DNA of 64,000 nt. Origin: Legionella donaldsonii. GTDB taxonomy: Bacteria > Pseudomonadota > Gammaproteobacteria > Legionellales > Legionellaceae. Shown here one piece after another: positions 17,832 through 26,502 of this stretch (positions are counted from its first letter, which is position 1; each line of letters starts with the position of its first letter). The translations under genes were made by a program, and so were the position numbers. The notes below the pieces were generated by a model. That model saw only the letters and a program-made list of their open reading frames with translations, was not told where the DNA came from and searched no databases. The stretch is taken from assembly GCF_900452385.1 (NCBI RefSeq), contig NZ_UGOA01000001.1, forward strand, positions 498,501 through 562,500. Direction: 5' to 3'.

Positions 17832-18662
17832 ATGAAGAAATTGATAAAAAATAAATATGGGCTTCTCTTGGCTTTCGGATTAACTTCGATTGTAGTCCAA
17901 TCCAGTATTGCTGGTGTGTCAACAGTAAAAAAGCAGACTGTATGGAAAGATCAAGTGGAAAAAACGGAAAGTAGGGTCTGGAAGCCGCTTGTCGCTTTTT
18001 CTGCTGGAGCAGCTTTTAGTAACAAAATAGGTCGTTCAGAATTTATTCCTATTAGAGATCCTATTGAGGATCAATTTTTTAGTTACGCTGCAGACCGTTC
18101 AACGCAAGGGAAATTTATTTATGGCGCGTCTTTGGGAATAGAATTCTTATTAAATCCCAAATGGTCTTTACAGACGAATGTGAGTTATTATCAACCTATG
18201 AAGTTTCATGCCCATGGTATAGTGACGCAGGGAGTGGATACACTATCAGTCGATTCCTTTTCTTATACGTATGATATCCAGGTGCGACAGGTATTATTTG
18301 AAAGCAAACTATTATATAACTGGCTCTACCGCTCAATGTCTTTTTATCCTTATGTTTCAGCCGGTATCGGGGTGGGGTTGAATTCAGCCAGAAATTACAA
18401 TGTCAATATTGTTCCTCCATTCACTACCTTTAGTAATCAATTCACGAATGAGCGAAATACGTCTTTTTCTTACAAAGTAGGTCTGGGTGTTGATTATGAG
18501 GTGGCTAATCATGTTCGAGTAGGTGTTGGCTATCGGTTTGCCGACTTTGGCAGAGTTCAACTTGGAAATGCTTCAATTAATCAAGTTCCGACATTAAATA
18601 ATTTATCACAGTCTCATTTATATACCAATGAAGTATTGGGACAAATAACCGTGGTGATTTAA
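17832..18662 (+). CDS. Outer-membrane beta-barrel protein (OmpA-like/opacity family)
   Basis: The 276-residue protein has a signal peptide (MKKLIKNKYG, hydrophobic core, cleavage near SSIAG). The remainder is a series of amphipathic strands with alternating aromatic residues: FIYGASLGIEFLLNPKWSLQTNVSYY, FYPYVSAGIGVGLN, YKVGLGVDYEVANHVRVGVGYRFADFG and a terminal strand GQITVVI. This pattern fits an eight-stranded barrel of the opacity/OmpA-like class without a periplasmic peptidoglycan domain. The start is the ATG at 17832, though AAGGA is too close to it and better spaced for a TTG at 17841. The role (adhesion or stability) is unknown. Confidence 0.8.
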   Translation: MKKLIKNKYGLLLAFGLTSIVVQSSIAGVSTVKKQTVWKDQVEKTESRVWKPLVAFSAGAAFSNKIGRSEFIPIRDPIEDQFFSYAADRSTQGKFIYGASLGIEFLLNPKWSLQTNVSYYQPMKFHAHGIVTQGVDTLSVDSFSYTYDIQVRQVLFESKLLYNWLYRSMSFYPYVSAGIGVGLNSARNYNVNIVPPFTTFSNQFTNERNTSFSYKVGLGVDYEVANHVRVGVGYRFADFGRVQLGNASINQVPTLNNLSQSHLYTNEVLGQITVVI

Positions 18663-18786
18663 ACGAATCTGGAAAATTTATTGATTTAATGATGACAGGC
18701 TTATTTCCACTTTAGAGATAGGCTTGGTACTGAAATAACGAAATCTCTGTTTCATTTGATAACATAACTAACTCAAAGGATGAGTA

Positions 18787-20430
18787 ATGAAATACAACGC
18801 TTGTTTTTATTCGATTGGTTTGGCAGGATTTTTGGTGTCGATGACGAGTCATGCCCTACCTTTCACGATTATTCCTCAAGGGACTTTACCTACATCAGTT
18901 AGCCGAGGAGGAAGTGTTGATGCGGCCTATACTGTGACGAATAATACGTTAACAACTCGTGTTAATAATTTTGTGAGATGGTTTCCTCCGAATGTGACTC
19001 AAGTGCTTGATCCGACCGATCCAACCGTTTGTACGAGACAGTTTACTTTAGGGCCACATAATTCGGTTAACCAAAGTTGCACCTTAAAGCTAACTATATC
19101 GGGTGTGGTAAATGGTAATGATCCTGATCCTACGCATCATTTATTCGTTTGTTTTCCCGGAGGAAAAACCTGTGCGGGCCCGACACCGGCTAATTCATTA
19201 AATGTGAGTGAAGCGAGTAATGGCCAAAGTCCCACCCGGCTTTCTACAGCGGTAGGGGGATATCAAGTTGGTGCGGATAACTTTCCTCTTGCGTATACCA
19301 GTAGTGACAATGGAGCGACGTGGACTGCCTCAGTGCCTCCTACTACAGGTCTTCTGGGAGTAACTTTCTATTTTGGTGTCGGGTGTAATGGAACGTTTTG
19401 TTCAGCAGTTGGTTTTTATGTGGATGGTTCTGGAGTCCAACTTCCGGTTTCCTCTTCAAGTTCAGATAGCGGCGTTACCTGGAGTGATCCCTATTTTCTT
19501 TCAGTAAATGGTCTTCCTCCTGCTGGGCCAGGTAGTCAAACTTATACTCCAGCTATTAGTTGCTCTGGCAGTAAATGCTCTGCTGTGGGCTTCTATGAAG
19601 AGCTTGGAGGTTCTCATAAGCCACTTACTTATTCCAGCTCTGATAACGGTGTTACCTGGTCACAACCCTATACTCCTTCGACAGCCGGTTTGCCAGCGTT
19701 ACAAAACCACTTTTTGGGTACTGTCAGCTGTACTGGTACGAATTGCACCGCTGCTGGCTTCTACAATACCGTATTAAATCAACGCCAGCCTTTAGTTTAT
19801 CGCAGTACTGATAATGGGGTGAGCTGGTCGGCACCAATTATCCCTTCTGTGGCAAGCTTACCGGTTGGTAATAGCAATCCTAAAATACTTGGGATAAGTT
19901 GCTCTGGAAATAATTGTACGACTATAGGGCAATTTGATGATCCTGTTAACTCGATTCCATTCACCTATTTAAGCTCTGATGGTGGACTGACCTGGTCTGC
20001 TGCGCATGTACTATCTATAGCGGCTCTTCCCGCGGGAAATCAGGGGGCAACACTTAATTCGATCAGTTGTGTAGGAAATAATTGTGTTGCAGTAGGATAT
20101 TATGTTGATAATGCGACTAACAGACAATCGGTTTATTATACGAGTGCCGATCGAGGGGTGACCTGGTCTCAAGCCTTATTTCCACCCACAACAGATATTC
20201 CCCTTACTGCCACAGATACAGCCTTATACAGTACTTCTTGCATTAATAATACTTGCTCTGCAGTAGGTTCTTATAATATAGGTGTTACAACATTTCCTTT
20301 AACGTATTATAGCGTTGATAACGGCGCAACATGGACCATTTTTTTACCAAGCTTACCCTCCACTCCTGGCACTATTTCCGGTGGTCTTTTTGGTGTAGGT
20401 GGCTCACAAAGTGGTGTTTTACTCACCTAG
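18787..20430 (+). CDS. Secreted seven-Asp-box beta-propeller protein
   Basis: The 547-residue protein has a signal peptide (cleavage near SHA-LPF). Its N-terminal Ig-like domain (about 25-145) resembles that of the Asp-box protein at 11798, with PTSV, AYTVTNN and a cysteine pair CTRQF/SCTLKL. Then come seven S-x-D-x-G-x-(T/S)-W Asp boxes (SSDNGATW, SSDSGVTW, SSDNGVTW, STDNGVSW, SSDGGLTW, SADRGVTW, SVDNGATW), one per blade of a predicted propeller. Six C-x4-C motifs (such as CSGSKC and CVGNNC) alternate with the boxes and could be disulfides. No sialidase catalytic set is seen. AAGGA lies six bases before the ATG. It is followed by a GGGCTT stem-loop. Confidence 0.82.
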   Translation: MKYNACFYSIGLAGFLVSMTSHALPFTIIPQGTLPTSVSRGGSVDAAYTVTNNTLTTRVNNFVRWFPPNVTQVLDPTDPTVCTRQFTLGPHNSVNQSCTLKLTISGVVNGNDPDPTHHLFVCFPGGKTCAGPTPANSLNVSEASNGQSPTRLSTAVGGYQVGADNFPLAYTSSDNGATWTASVPPTTGLLGVTFYFGVGCNGTFCSAVGFYVDGSGVQLPVSSSSSDSGVTWSDPYFLSVNGLPPAGPGSQTYTPAISCSGSKCSAVGFYEELGGSHKPLTYSSSDNGVTWSQPYTPSTAGLPALQNHFLGTVSCTGTNCTAAGFYNTVLNQRQPLVYRSTDNGVSWSAPIIPSVASLPVGNSNPKILGISCSGNNCTTIGQFDDPVNSIPFTYLSSDGGLTWSAAHVLSIAALPAGNQGATLNSISCVGNNCVAVGYYVDNATNRQSVYYTSADRGVTWSQALFPPTTDIPLTATDTALYSTSCINNTCSAVGSYNIGVTTFPLTYYSVDNGATWTIFLPSLPSTPGTISGGLFGVGGSQSGVLLT

Positions 20431-20461
20431 TGATTATCCATTAGCCGGTTTTCTTCGGTGA

Positions 20462-20509
20462 GGTCAGGGCTTGAAGGTTGTATCCATGATCAAAGTTCAA
20501 GCCCTGATC
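20462..20509. repeat. Dispersed GGGCTT stem-loop repeat, copy at 20.5 kb
   Basis: GGTCAGGGCTTGAA (20462-20475) pairs with TTCAAGCCCTGATCC (20496-20510) in a nearly perfect 14-bp stem. The loop GGTTGTATCCATGATCAAAG matches the family loop. It begins 32 bp after the propeller gene stop. Confidence 0.8.
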
Positions 20510-20576
20510 CCATTGCACTGGAAATCCAATTCCCAAATAAGTTGCCCTGTCCGTTCGATGGCCTGCTGCCCCGCAA

Positions 20577-21191
20577 CTAATAACTTAAAGCCAGCCTTTT
20601 TTCCTGGGGCATATCTTCAACGACATTTATAGTATTTTTCAGGGTATTGAATACGTAAATCGCGGTGGGGATGACCATTGAGCATATAAGGGTTGTTGCA
20701 ATTGGAGTACCTAGCATGGTTGCTACTGCGGTTAACGAGCCTAATTCGATTAAAAAATTTGATGTATCTTTCAAAAAAGATCTAATTCTTGGGTTTTCTT
20801 CTAAAAAAGTCCTCAATGAAATCCTGCGTTATAACCTGTGGAAAAGCGCCCAAGAAATAGAGTTTGATAATACCTTACGAATATTAGTAATTTCTTCCTC
20901 TGACAAATCCCCATCTTTAATTAACGGAAGAAGAAGTAAATAAGAATCATTTAATTCTTAAAACAATTCTTTCTCACCGTCCTTATCAGGGTGATACTTT
21001 AAAGCCGCTTTTTTATACTGGCTTTTCAAATTTTTTAAATCAAAATTTTCAGGACCAAAAAGTTCAATTATTCTTTCAAATTTCTTTGGCATATTGAGTT
21101 TATCGCTATCACTTATAAGTAGCACATTATAACCTACAAAAATGATTAGCACAGGCGCAACTAGAGGGTCAGGCCATGAATATCCCGTCAA
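20577..21191 (-). pseudogene. J-domain (DnaJ-like) protein gene, broken by two in-frame stops
   Basis: One minus-strand frame runs from about 21191 to 20577 and is interrupted only by two TAA codons (near 20958 and 20826). The first part has a hydrophobic helix, then FERIIELFGP and YKKAALKYHPDKDGEKELF, a J-domain with intact HPD. Straight after the first stop the same frame continues ELNDSYLLLLP, the expected end of a J-domain (F-K/Q-ELNDAY). After the second stop comes FLEENPRIRSFLKD and a hydrophobic segment. Restoring each stop to AAA or CAA gives one protein of about 204 residues, so this is a recently inactivated gene. J-domain proteins stimulate Hsp70. Confidence 0.75.
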
Positions 21192-21409
21192 ATCGTTGCA
21201 TGATCAAAATTTGCCCATCCCATAAACTGTATTGAATCGTAGTTGATAGGGCCACTTGTCCGGCTAACCGTACCGCAACCATAGCCAAAATCAAGCCTTG
21301 ACCACAGGGTACTGGTTACTGAGCTCACTCTTCTCTGAAATTCTTAATTTTCCCTTAATGATGCCTAGATATAGTGTTCCCTAAAGCAGAGTATCAGGCG
21401 AAGTAATTA

Positions 21410-22261
21410 GTGAAATCATCTAAAGGCATTAACAGGTTAATAAAGCTCGATAAAGACTATAAAGACGAGAAAAAAGCAGAGCGACTAATTTCGAGTTTTT
21501 GGCAAGAAGTGGAAAACACCGATTTAAAGGATCAATCTTATTTTCAAAATCAAATTCACGCATTAAAACCTTATTATTTTTCACCCATAAAGCAATCGAA
21601 TTGCATCATCACAATTAACCAGGAAGGAAAATTTATTAATAAGAAAGGCGAGTTCCTTGATGGCCGATATATTTTTATAGTTAATAAGGATAAGCAAATC
21701 ATTGGATTGCCAGCCAATCCAAGGTTACATCATTCGTTCCTGGCTAATGGCAAAAGGGTAAGGGGTTCGGGATACATGGTTTTTGAGAATGGAAGTTTAA
21801 AGGGCATTGATAATGATAGCGGGCACTATAAACCTACAATTAAACAAATGTATGAGCTTTTATTTTATGTTGCGAAGAAAGTTCACAATCAAGTTACGTT
21901 TACCGATTATAGCCATCAAGAGGACAATTTTTTTTATAAATTTAACTTAAAACAGATGATCAGTTCTATCAAAAGAGACGGATATGACTTTGAACTGCTG
22001 AAGGATAGTGCTGTAAAAATTAGACCTGATGTAGTTCGGTTAGCTAGAACGGATATAATGAGTGAGCGCCTTGCGTACGTAGAAAAAAATATCGCTCAAT
22101 TAAGATATAATTTAAATGCACGGCTGAGTGAGAATGACCGTTTCGATGAACCTGTTTATCACTATGTGAGTCTAGCCGAAGACAGTGATAACCAAGCCAG
22201 TGATAAAGAAAATTCTGATATTGAAGGTTTGATGGCTATAACCAGTGGGGGAAGGCGTTAA
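21410..22261 (+). CDS. Orphan candidate effector with SGHYKPT motif
   Basis: The 283-residue soluble protein has a basic N terminus. The central part (about 65-145) contains GRYIFIVNKDKQIIGLPANP, HHSFLANGKRVRGSGYMVF and NDSGHYKPT, a beta-rich core with a HSFL...G...SGHYKP pattern that I associate with uncharacterised Legionella and toxin-like proteins, without a known activity. The C-terminal 100 residues are helical and end in an acidic stretch EDSDNQASDKENSDIE, compatible with a Dot/Icm signal. The start is GTG at 21410; no better ATG lies nearby. Function unknown. Confidence 0.6.
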   Translation: MKSSKGINRLIKLDKDYKDEKKAERLISSFWQEVENTDLKDQSYFQNQIHALKPYYFSPIKQSNCIITINQEGKFINKKGEFLDGRYIFIVNKDKQIIGLPANPRLHHSFLANGKRVRGSGYMVFENGSLKGIDNDSGHYKPTIKQMYELLFYVAKKVHNQVTFTDYSHQEDNFFYKFNLKQMISSIKRDGYDFELLKDSAVKIRPDVVRLARTDIMSERLAYVEKNIAQLRYNLNARLSENDRFDEPVYHYVSLAEDSDNQASDKENSDIEGLMAITSGGRR

Positions 22262-22314
22262 TACACTGCTTAATTAGGAGTCGACTGTTCGAATAATGTT
22301 CATAGCAGTATGAT

Positions 22315-22333
22315 CGGCCAGCCAGCTTGGCCG
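22315..22333. terminator. Hairpin between convergent genes
   Basis: CGGCCA and TGGCCG pair around GCCAGCT, with an additional TGA/TCA extension across a bulge. It lies between the stop codons of the SGHYKPT gene and the MFS gene. Confidence 0.45.
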
Positions 22334-22369
22334 TCATTGAGCATTGCGTAATCAAGGTTTACTTAAGAC

Positions 22370-23641
22370 CTATAAAGTATCTTTAAATGTTTCTTTCATG
22401 CAAAAAACAACCAGCAACATGACCAGGCCTGAAAACATCAGATAAAAACCAGGTGCTATTATTGTCCCTGTTATTTTGATGAGATAGGTTGCAACGAGTG
22501 GCGCAGTGCCGCCAAAAATAGCATTCGATAAATTATAGGGCAAGGACATGGCGGTGTAGCGTATTTTTGTTGAAAACATTTCAACTAAGGCGGCAGGAAC
22601 AGCCCCGTAACAGAGTGAAATTAATATCGCAAACGCAATTTGAGTCAGCAGAGCAGAATAAAAGGTTCCGCGCGTCATGAGTAAAAATAAGGGATAAGAG
22701 AACAGGAAAATGGAAATAGCACCACTTGCCAAAATAGGTCTTCTTCCGAATTTATCCGATAAATGTCCGACCCAAGGGATAACAAATAATATAATAACCA
22801 TACTAATTGAATTAATAATTAATGCGGTATGAAGGGAAAACCTCATATAAATTGTGAGGTAAGTGGACAAATATACAAAACACAAATAGAAACCCATCGC
22901 AGGTAAAAACACAAGTAATGTCGCTTTTAAAAGATTTAATGGATGCTCGCGAAAAGAGTCTAGCAAAGGATGCTTGGCTGTATTGCCCGTTTGTTGAAGT
23001 TTTATAAAATTAGGTGTTTCAGGCATTCGTAAACGAAGATATAAACCAACGGCTCCTAATACAACGCTAAACAAAAAAGGAAATCGCCATGCAATTTCTG
23101 CGTAGGCTGTGTGTTCGGACAAAATACCCGTCAATGCTGCAACGGTCGATCCTAAAAGTAATCCTGCAAAGGCACTAAACATGACTAGGCTGCCATACAT
23201 TCCACGTTTCTTGGAAGGAGCGTGCTCCAGAATATAAACAATAGAACCAGAAAACTCTCCGCCTACGGCTAATCCTTGTAATAAGCGACAAGCGCATAAA
23301 AGAATGCCGGCCCAAATGCCAATTTGGGCATGAGTGGGCAACAGTCCCATAATGACTGTTGATACGGCCATTAAAATAACCGACGTTGCTAAGGTTTTTT
23401 TACGTCCATACCGATCCCCAAAATGGCCGAAAATAATAGCCCCTATAGGACGCATTAAAAATCCAACGGCAAACACTCCGAATGTTTTAATAAAGGCTGT
23501 TGTTTGATTATCTGTTGGAAAAAACAGGGCAGAGATTACTGAGGCAAAATAACCATATAAAGAAAAATCATACCATTCAAGAAGATTACCAATCATCCCT
23601 GGAATAAGGACTTTATTATTTTTAGACGGTAAATCAACCAT
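22370..23641 (-). CDS. MFS transporter, metabolite:H+ symporter (ProP-like) family
   Basis: The 423-residue integral membrane protein is predicted to have 12 hydrophobic helices. The N-terminal GNLLEWYDFSLYGYF is characteristic of the metabolite:H+ symporter branch (ProP, KgtP, ShiA). The two loop 2-3/8-9 signatures are GHFGDRYGRKKT and GHLSDKFGRRPI, and RLLQGLAVGGEFSGS matches helix 4-5. It should import an organic acid or osmolyte with protons across the inner membrane; the substrate is not predictable. The ATG at 23641 follows GGGAG and is preferred over an upstream start at 23665. Confidence 0.92.
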   Translation of the reverse strand: MVDLPSKNNKVLIPGMIGNLLEWYDFSLYGYFASVISALFFPTDNQTTAFIKTFGVFAVGFLMRPIGAIIFGHFGDRYGRKKTLATSVILMAVSTVIMGLLPTHAQIGIWAGILLCACRLLQGLAVGGEFSGSIVYILEHAPSKKRGMYGSLVMFSAFAGLLLGSTVAALTGILSEHTAYAEIAWRFPFLFSVVLGAVGLYLRLRMPETPNFIKLQQTGNTAKHPLLDSFREHPLNLLKATLLVFLPAMGFYLCFVYLSTYLTIYMRFSLHTALIINSISMVIILFVIPWVGHLSDKFGRRPILASGAISIFLFSYPLFLLMTRGTFYSALLTQIAFAILISLCYGAVPAALVEMFSTKIRYTAMSLPYNLSNAIFGGTAPLVATYLIKITGTIIAPGFYLMFSGLVMLLVVFCMKETFKDTL

Positions 23642-24045
23642 ATTAGCTCCCTGGCCAAGAAGCATTTTTCGTCTTCATGAGGAGGACAATATTGTTACAT
23701 CATATTGTATTAAAAGGATATTCTTGTCAAACAGCAGAAAATCTCCTCCAAGCCTACTGTCCTTTGTTTTAAAGAGTAGCGTCAATTTGACTCTCAGTGT
23801 TAAATTTCTCTGTTTCGAATTTAATGAGGTTAACTAAGCGTCCTAAAAGATACCAAAATCTGGGGTTATAGCCGCATGTTCTTGTTTTTTTGGATTAACT
23901 TTTATTTTGCGAAGGTGTTCCAGGTGACTCTATAGTTTTGTTTGCAGCAGGATGCGGTTATAATTCACCTAGTTGTCCATTTTTTTTGCAAAAAGATAGC
24001 TTGTCATATATTATGAGCATAGATATAACCAATTAAGAAGAAGAA
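23642..24045. other. Divergent intergenic gap of about 400 bp
   Basis: It lies between the leftward MFS gene and the rightward 789-residue candidate effector, and so holds both promoters. I saw no repeat, RNA gene or credible small peptide gene. Confidence 0.45.
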
Positions 24046-26415
24046 ATGCCAACGCAACTTTGGGATACTTTTCATGCTAAATTTCCAATATTTGCATACG
24101 AGCCAGCAGAAAAAATTAAATTCCCCGCCTATGAAAAATCGTCAATCCAATATAATGATAGCCAAGCGATAAAGAAAGAAGTCATTAAAAATGCTTTTAA
24201 GGAGTTAAGCGAGGGTAAGGGTTTGCTAAAACAACGTACCCGGGTATCCGATCAACTATCTGGATTTAAGTTTTTTGCAAATCAACTCAACCTGGAAGAA
24301 ATCAAGGAAATTTTAGCTCATGCGGCTAAAAACAATAAACTCAATACGGACATTGTTCGCTTTACTTTTTCAAGTAGTTTAATAGAGGTGGCTATTGAAG
24401 ATCTCAAGAAAGAGAATGTTCTTCAAGACAAGCATATTAAGCGCTTGATTGAATTGAGAGAACAATATAAACCTGAGCAACATGAGTTATTTAAAAGTTT
24501 AAACTTTCAAAAAATACATCAATTAGTAAAAATTTTGAGAGAGGGGCAGTTAACTAGCCTGGAATTTAAAGAATTATTCGAAGACCCGCAATTTCCCCAT
24601 ATGGTACTAAAGTTAATGGATTCCAAGTTGGGAAAAGGGATAAACTATTCACAATTATTTACTATGCTTGAATTGCATCAAGCAGTAAACCCTCGAAAAT
24701 CACAGGGTAAAGAATATAAACAATCATTTAGTGACGACGAGAGTCGCTCCTTACCGATTTATCAAATTTTAGATGAGTCAGGCAATTTTACTCGAGAAGC
24801 AAGACAATATTTTCTTCCCGCGCTCACCAGTAAAAAAGGTCCCCCGTTAAATGAAGAGGATTTGAAAGAAATGATTTCAAAATTACCTCGATCAGAGCAA
24901 ATTTTTTACCGATTAAAGCGGGGTACACAGGGCTCACTGGGTCATGCTATTGATACAGAGGGAGCTTTTTATTATTCGGATAAGAACGATAAGCTTAATT
25001 TTATGGAGCCTTCTTGTGGGGTAAGAAATGCTTTAGGCCTACTCCGTTACGGCGCAGATTATGCCCCTGTAATCCCACAACTTGGCCCTAAGACTATGGC
25101 TATGGTGCACAATGCTCTTAAAGGGGGGTATCGAGTCGGCCAAATGTGTATTGGCTCCAGTTTAACAAAAGGTTTTTCGCCTGCTGAAGTTCATCTTTCA
25201 GAAAATGAAACTTTTTTCACGATATTTAAGCACGATGTTTATCATAGTGAAGTCGTTTCACCGATACCCGAATATTGCCGAAAGGGCTTGCTTAAGATGA
25301 TCGAGGTTGTTTTTGATGGTGCTAAGTTGCCACAGTCCAGCTGGACAAAACAATTGTGGTATTGGGCGGACGCAGATTATCGATTTTTTAAGATGACCAA
25401 AGAAGCTAGAAATTGGCTGAGAGATGTACCGCCAGATCAATTAAGTCCAATGGAACAGTTTTGTGTAATGTTGGATACCCGACAAACGAGTGGAATGAGT
25501 ACCTATGGGGGCTTGATCGAAAATAATCGATTGGGGTCTACCGAAGGAATTCTCGTTCTATTAGATATGGTTGAGCATCCCAAAAAATGGAAAGAGGAGA
25601 TTGGATTAGATCCGGATGATTTTCCCGATGGTAGTAGGGAACCATTCAATGTTTTGCATGTTCCTCAAAATTATAAAGAGGTATATCGACGGTTAAAAGA
25701 TACTGCTATGGCAATTCCTGGTTTTTTTGCCAGGGGCAAAGCGGAACAAGTCTTTTTAATTCAAATCCTGGAAGCTTTTCCTGAATTGGAACATAACTTA
25801 GGTAAATTAGCAGCGTTTTCGTCACTACTTCAAAAACAGGATGTATTTAATTACATAAAATTATTACCCACGACCCCAACTGCTGCAATAAAGAAAGACT
25901 CAGAGTTGTTGAAAAACAGGAATGGTCTTGTTTTAGCTATAAATGGGCAATATAACGAGCATCAATTAGTTGGGTTAAGAAATCTCTTTATGAACACAAT
26001 GAATAATCTAAGTGTTCTGGATAATATGAATAAGGCAGAATTATCCCGACAAATAACATTTTATAGAGAGTCACACAATAAAATTACGGATTTTATTAGC
26101 AATATAAAAGGTGCAGGGTATTCTGACCCTATACTTAATGGTCTAATAACTCAACAAGAAAAAAATCTAAAAAGTGGAATTCTAGATTATGCTTCTATTA
26201 TGGAAATTCAACGATATTTGTTAAAAATAACTGAAAAAAAATTGGGTTTTAGCCTATTCAGAGGCAAAAATGAAGTACTTGCTTTAGAGTTCGCCCAGAA
26301 ATGGCTGCCAGAGATTAACACGCTGATAGAATACCTGAACAGCGCCGCAAGTAATGTTTATTCAGAAACTCATCAATCAGATATTGATATTTCAGGTTTA
26401 TTCACAAACAAATAA
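24046..26415 (+). CDS. Large orphan candidate Dot/Icm effector
   Basis: The 789-residue protein has no signal peptide or membrane segment. Residues 1-270 are Lys/Glu-rich and helical. A better-structured middle (about 285-480) contains FYRLKRGTQGSLGHA, PQLGPKTMAMVHNALKGGYR and FTIFKHDVYHS, the last a possible metal or catalytic HDxxH motif, followed by PEYCRKGLLKMIEVVFDGA. The C-terminal third is helical. I do not recognise the family. The domain layout, with a compact conserved core between helical arms in a cluster of effector-like genes, suggests a secreted enzyme. AAGAAGAAG precedes the ATG. Confidence 0.65.
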   Translation: MPTQLWDTFHAKFPIFAYEPAEKIKFPAYEKSSIQYNDSQAIKKEVIKNAFKELSEGKGLLKQRTRVSDQLSGFKFFANQLNLEEIKEILAHAAKNNKLNTDIVRFTFSSSLIEVAIEDLKKENVLQDKHIKRLIELREQYKPEQHELFKSLNFQKIHQLVKILREGQLTSLEFKELFEDPQFPHMVLKLMDSKLGKGINYSQLFTMLELHQAVNPRKSQGKEYKQSFSDDESRSLPIYQILDESGNFTREARQYFLPALTSKKGPPLNEEDLKEMISKLPRSEQIFYRLKRGTQGSLGHAIDTEGAFYYSDKNDKLNFMEPSCGVRNALGLLRYGADYAPVIPQLGPKTMAMVHNALKGGYRVGQMCIGSSLTKGFSPAEVHLSENETFFTIFKHDVYHSEVVSPIPEYCRKGLLKMIEVVFDGAKLPQSSWTKQLWYWADADYRFFKMTKEARNWLRDVPPDQLSPMEQFCVMLDTRQTSGMSTYGGLIENNRLGSTEGILVLLDMVEHPKKWKEEIGLDPDDFPDGSREPFNVLHVPQNYKEVYRRLKDTAMAIPGFFARGKAEQVFLIQILEAFPELEHNLGKLAAFSSLLQKQDVFNYIKLLPTTPTAAIKKDSELLKNRNGLVLAINGQYNEHQLVGLRNLFMNTMNNLSVLDNMNKAELSRQITFYRESHNKITDFISNIKGAGYSDPILNGLITQQEKNLKSGILDYASIMEIQRYLLKITEKKLGFSLFRGKNEVLALEFAQKWLPEINTLIEYLNSAASNVYSETHQSDIDISGLFTNK

Positions 26416-26439
26416 TTACCTTGGGCATGCTAATGATTT

Positions 26440-26477
26440 AGGGGAAGGCCTTCAATCAAAAATTCAAGCCCTGCCCC
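26440..26477. repeat. Dispersed GGGCTT stem-loop repeat, partly deleted copy
   Basis: The right arm TTCAAGCCCTGCCCC is intact. The left arm GGGGAAGGCCTT is degraded, and the loop is reduced to TTCAATCAAAA, as if part of the left half were lost. It lies between two convergent candidate effector genes, 25 bp from each stop. Confidence 0.6.
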
Positions 26478-26502
26478 AAAAAAGAAGATTTTTCAAAGAG
26501 TT

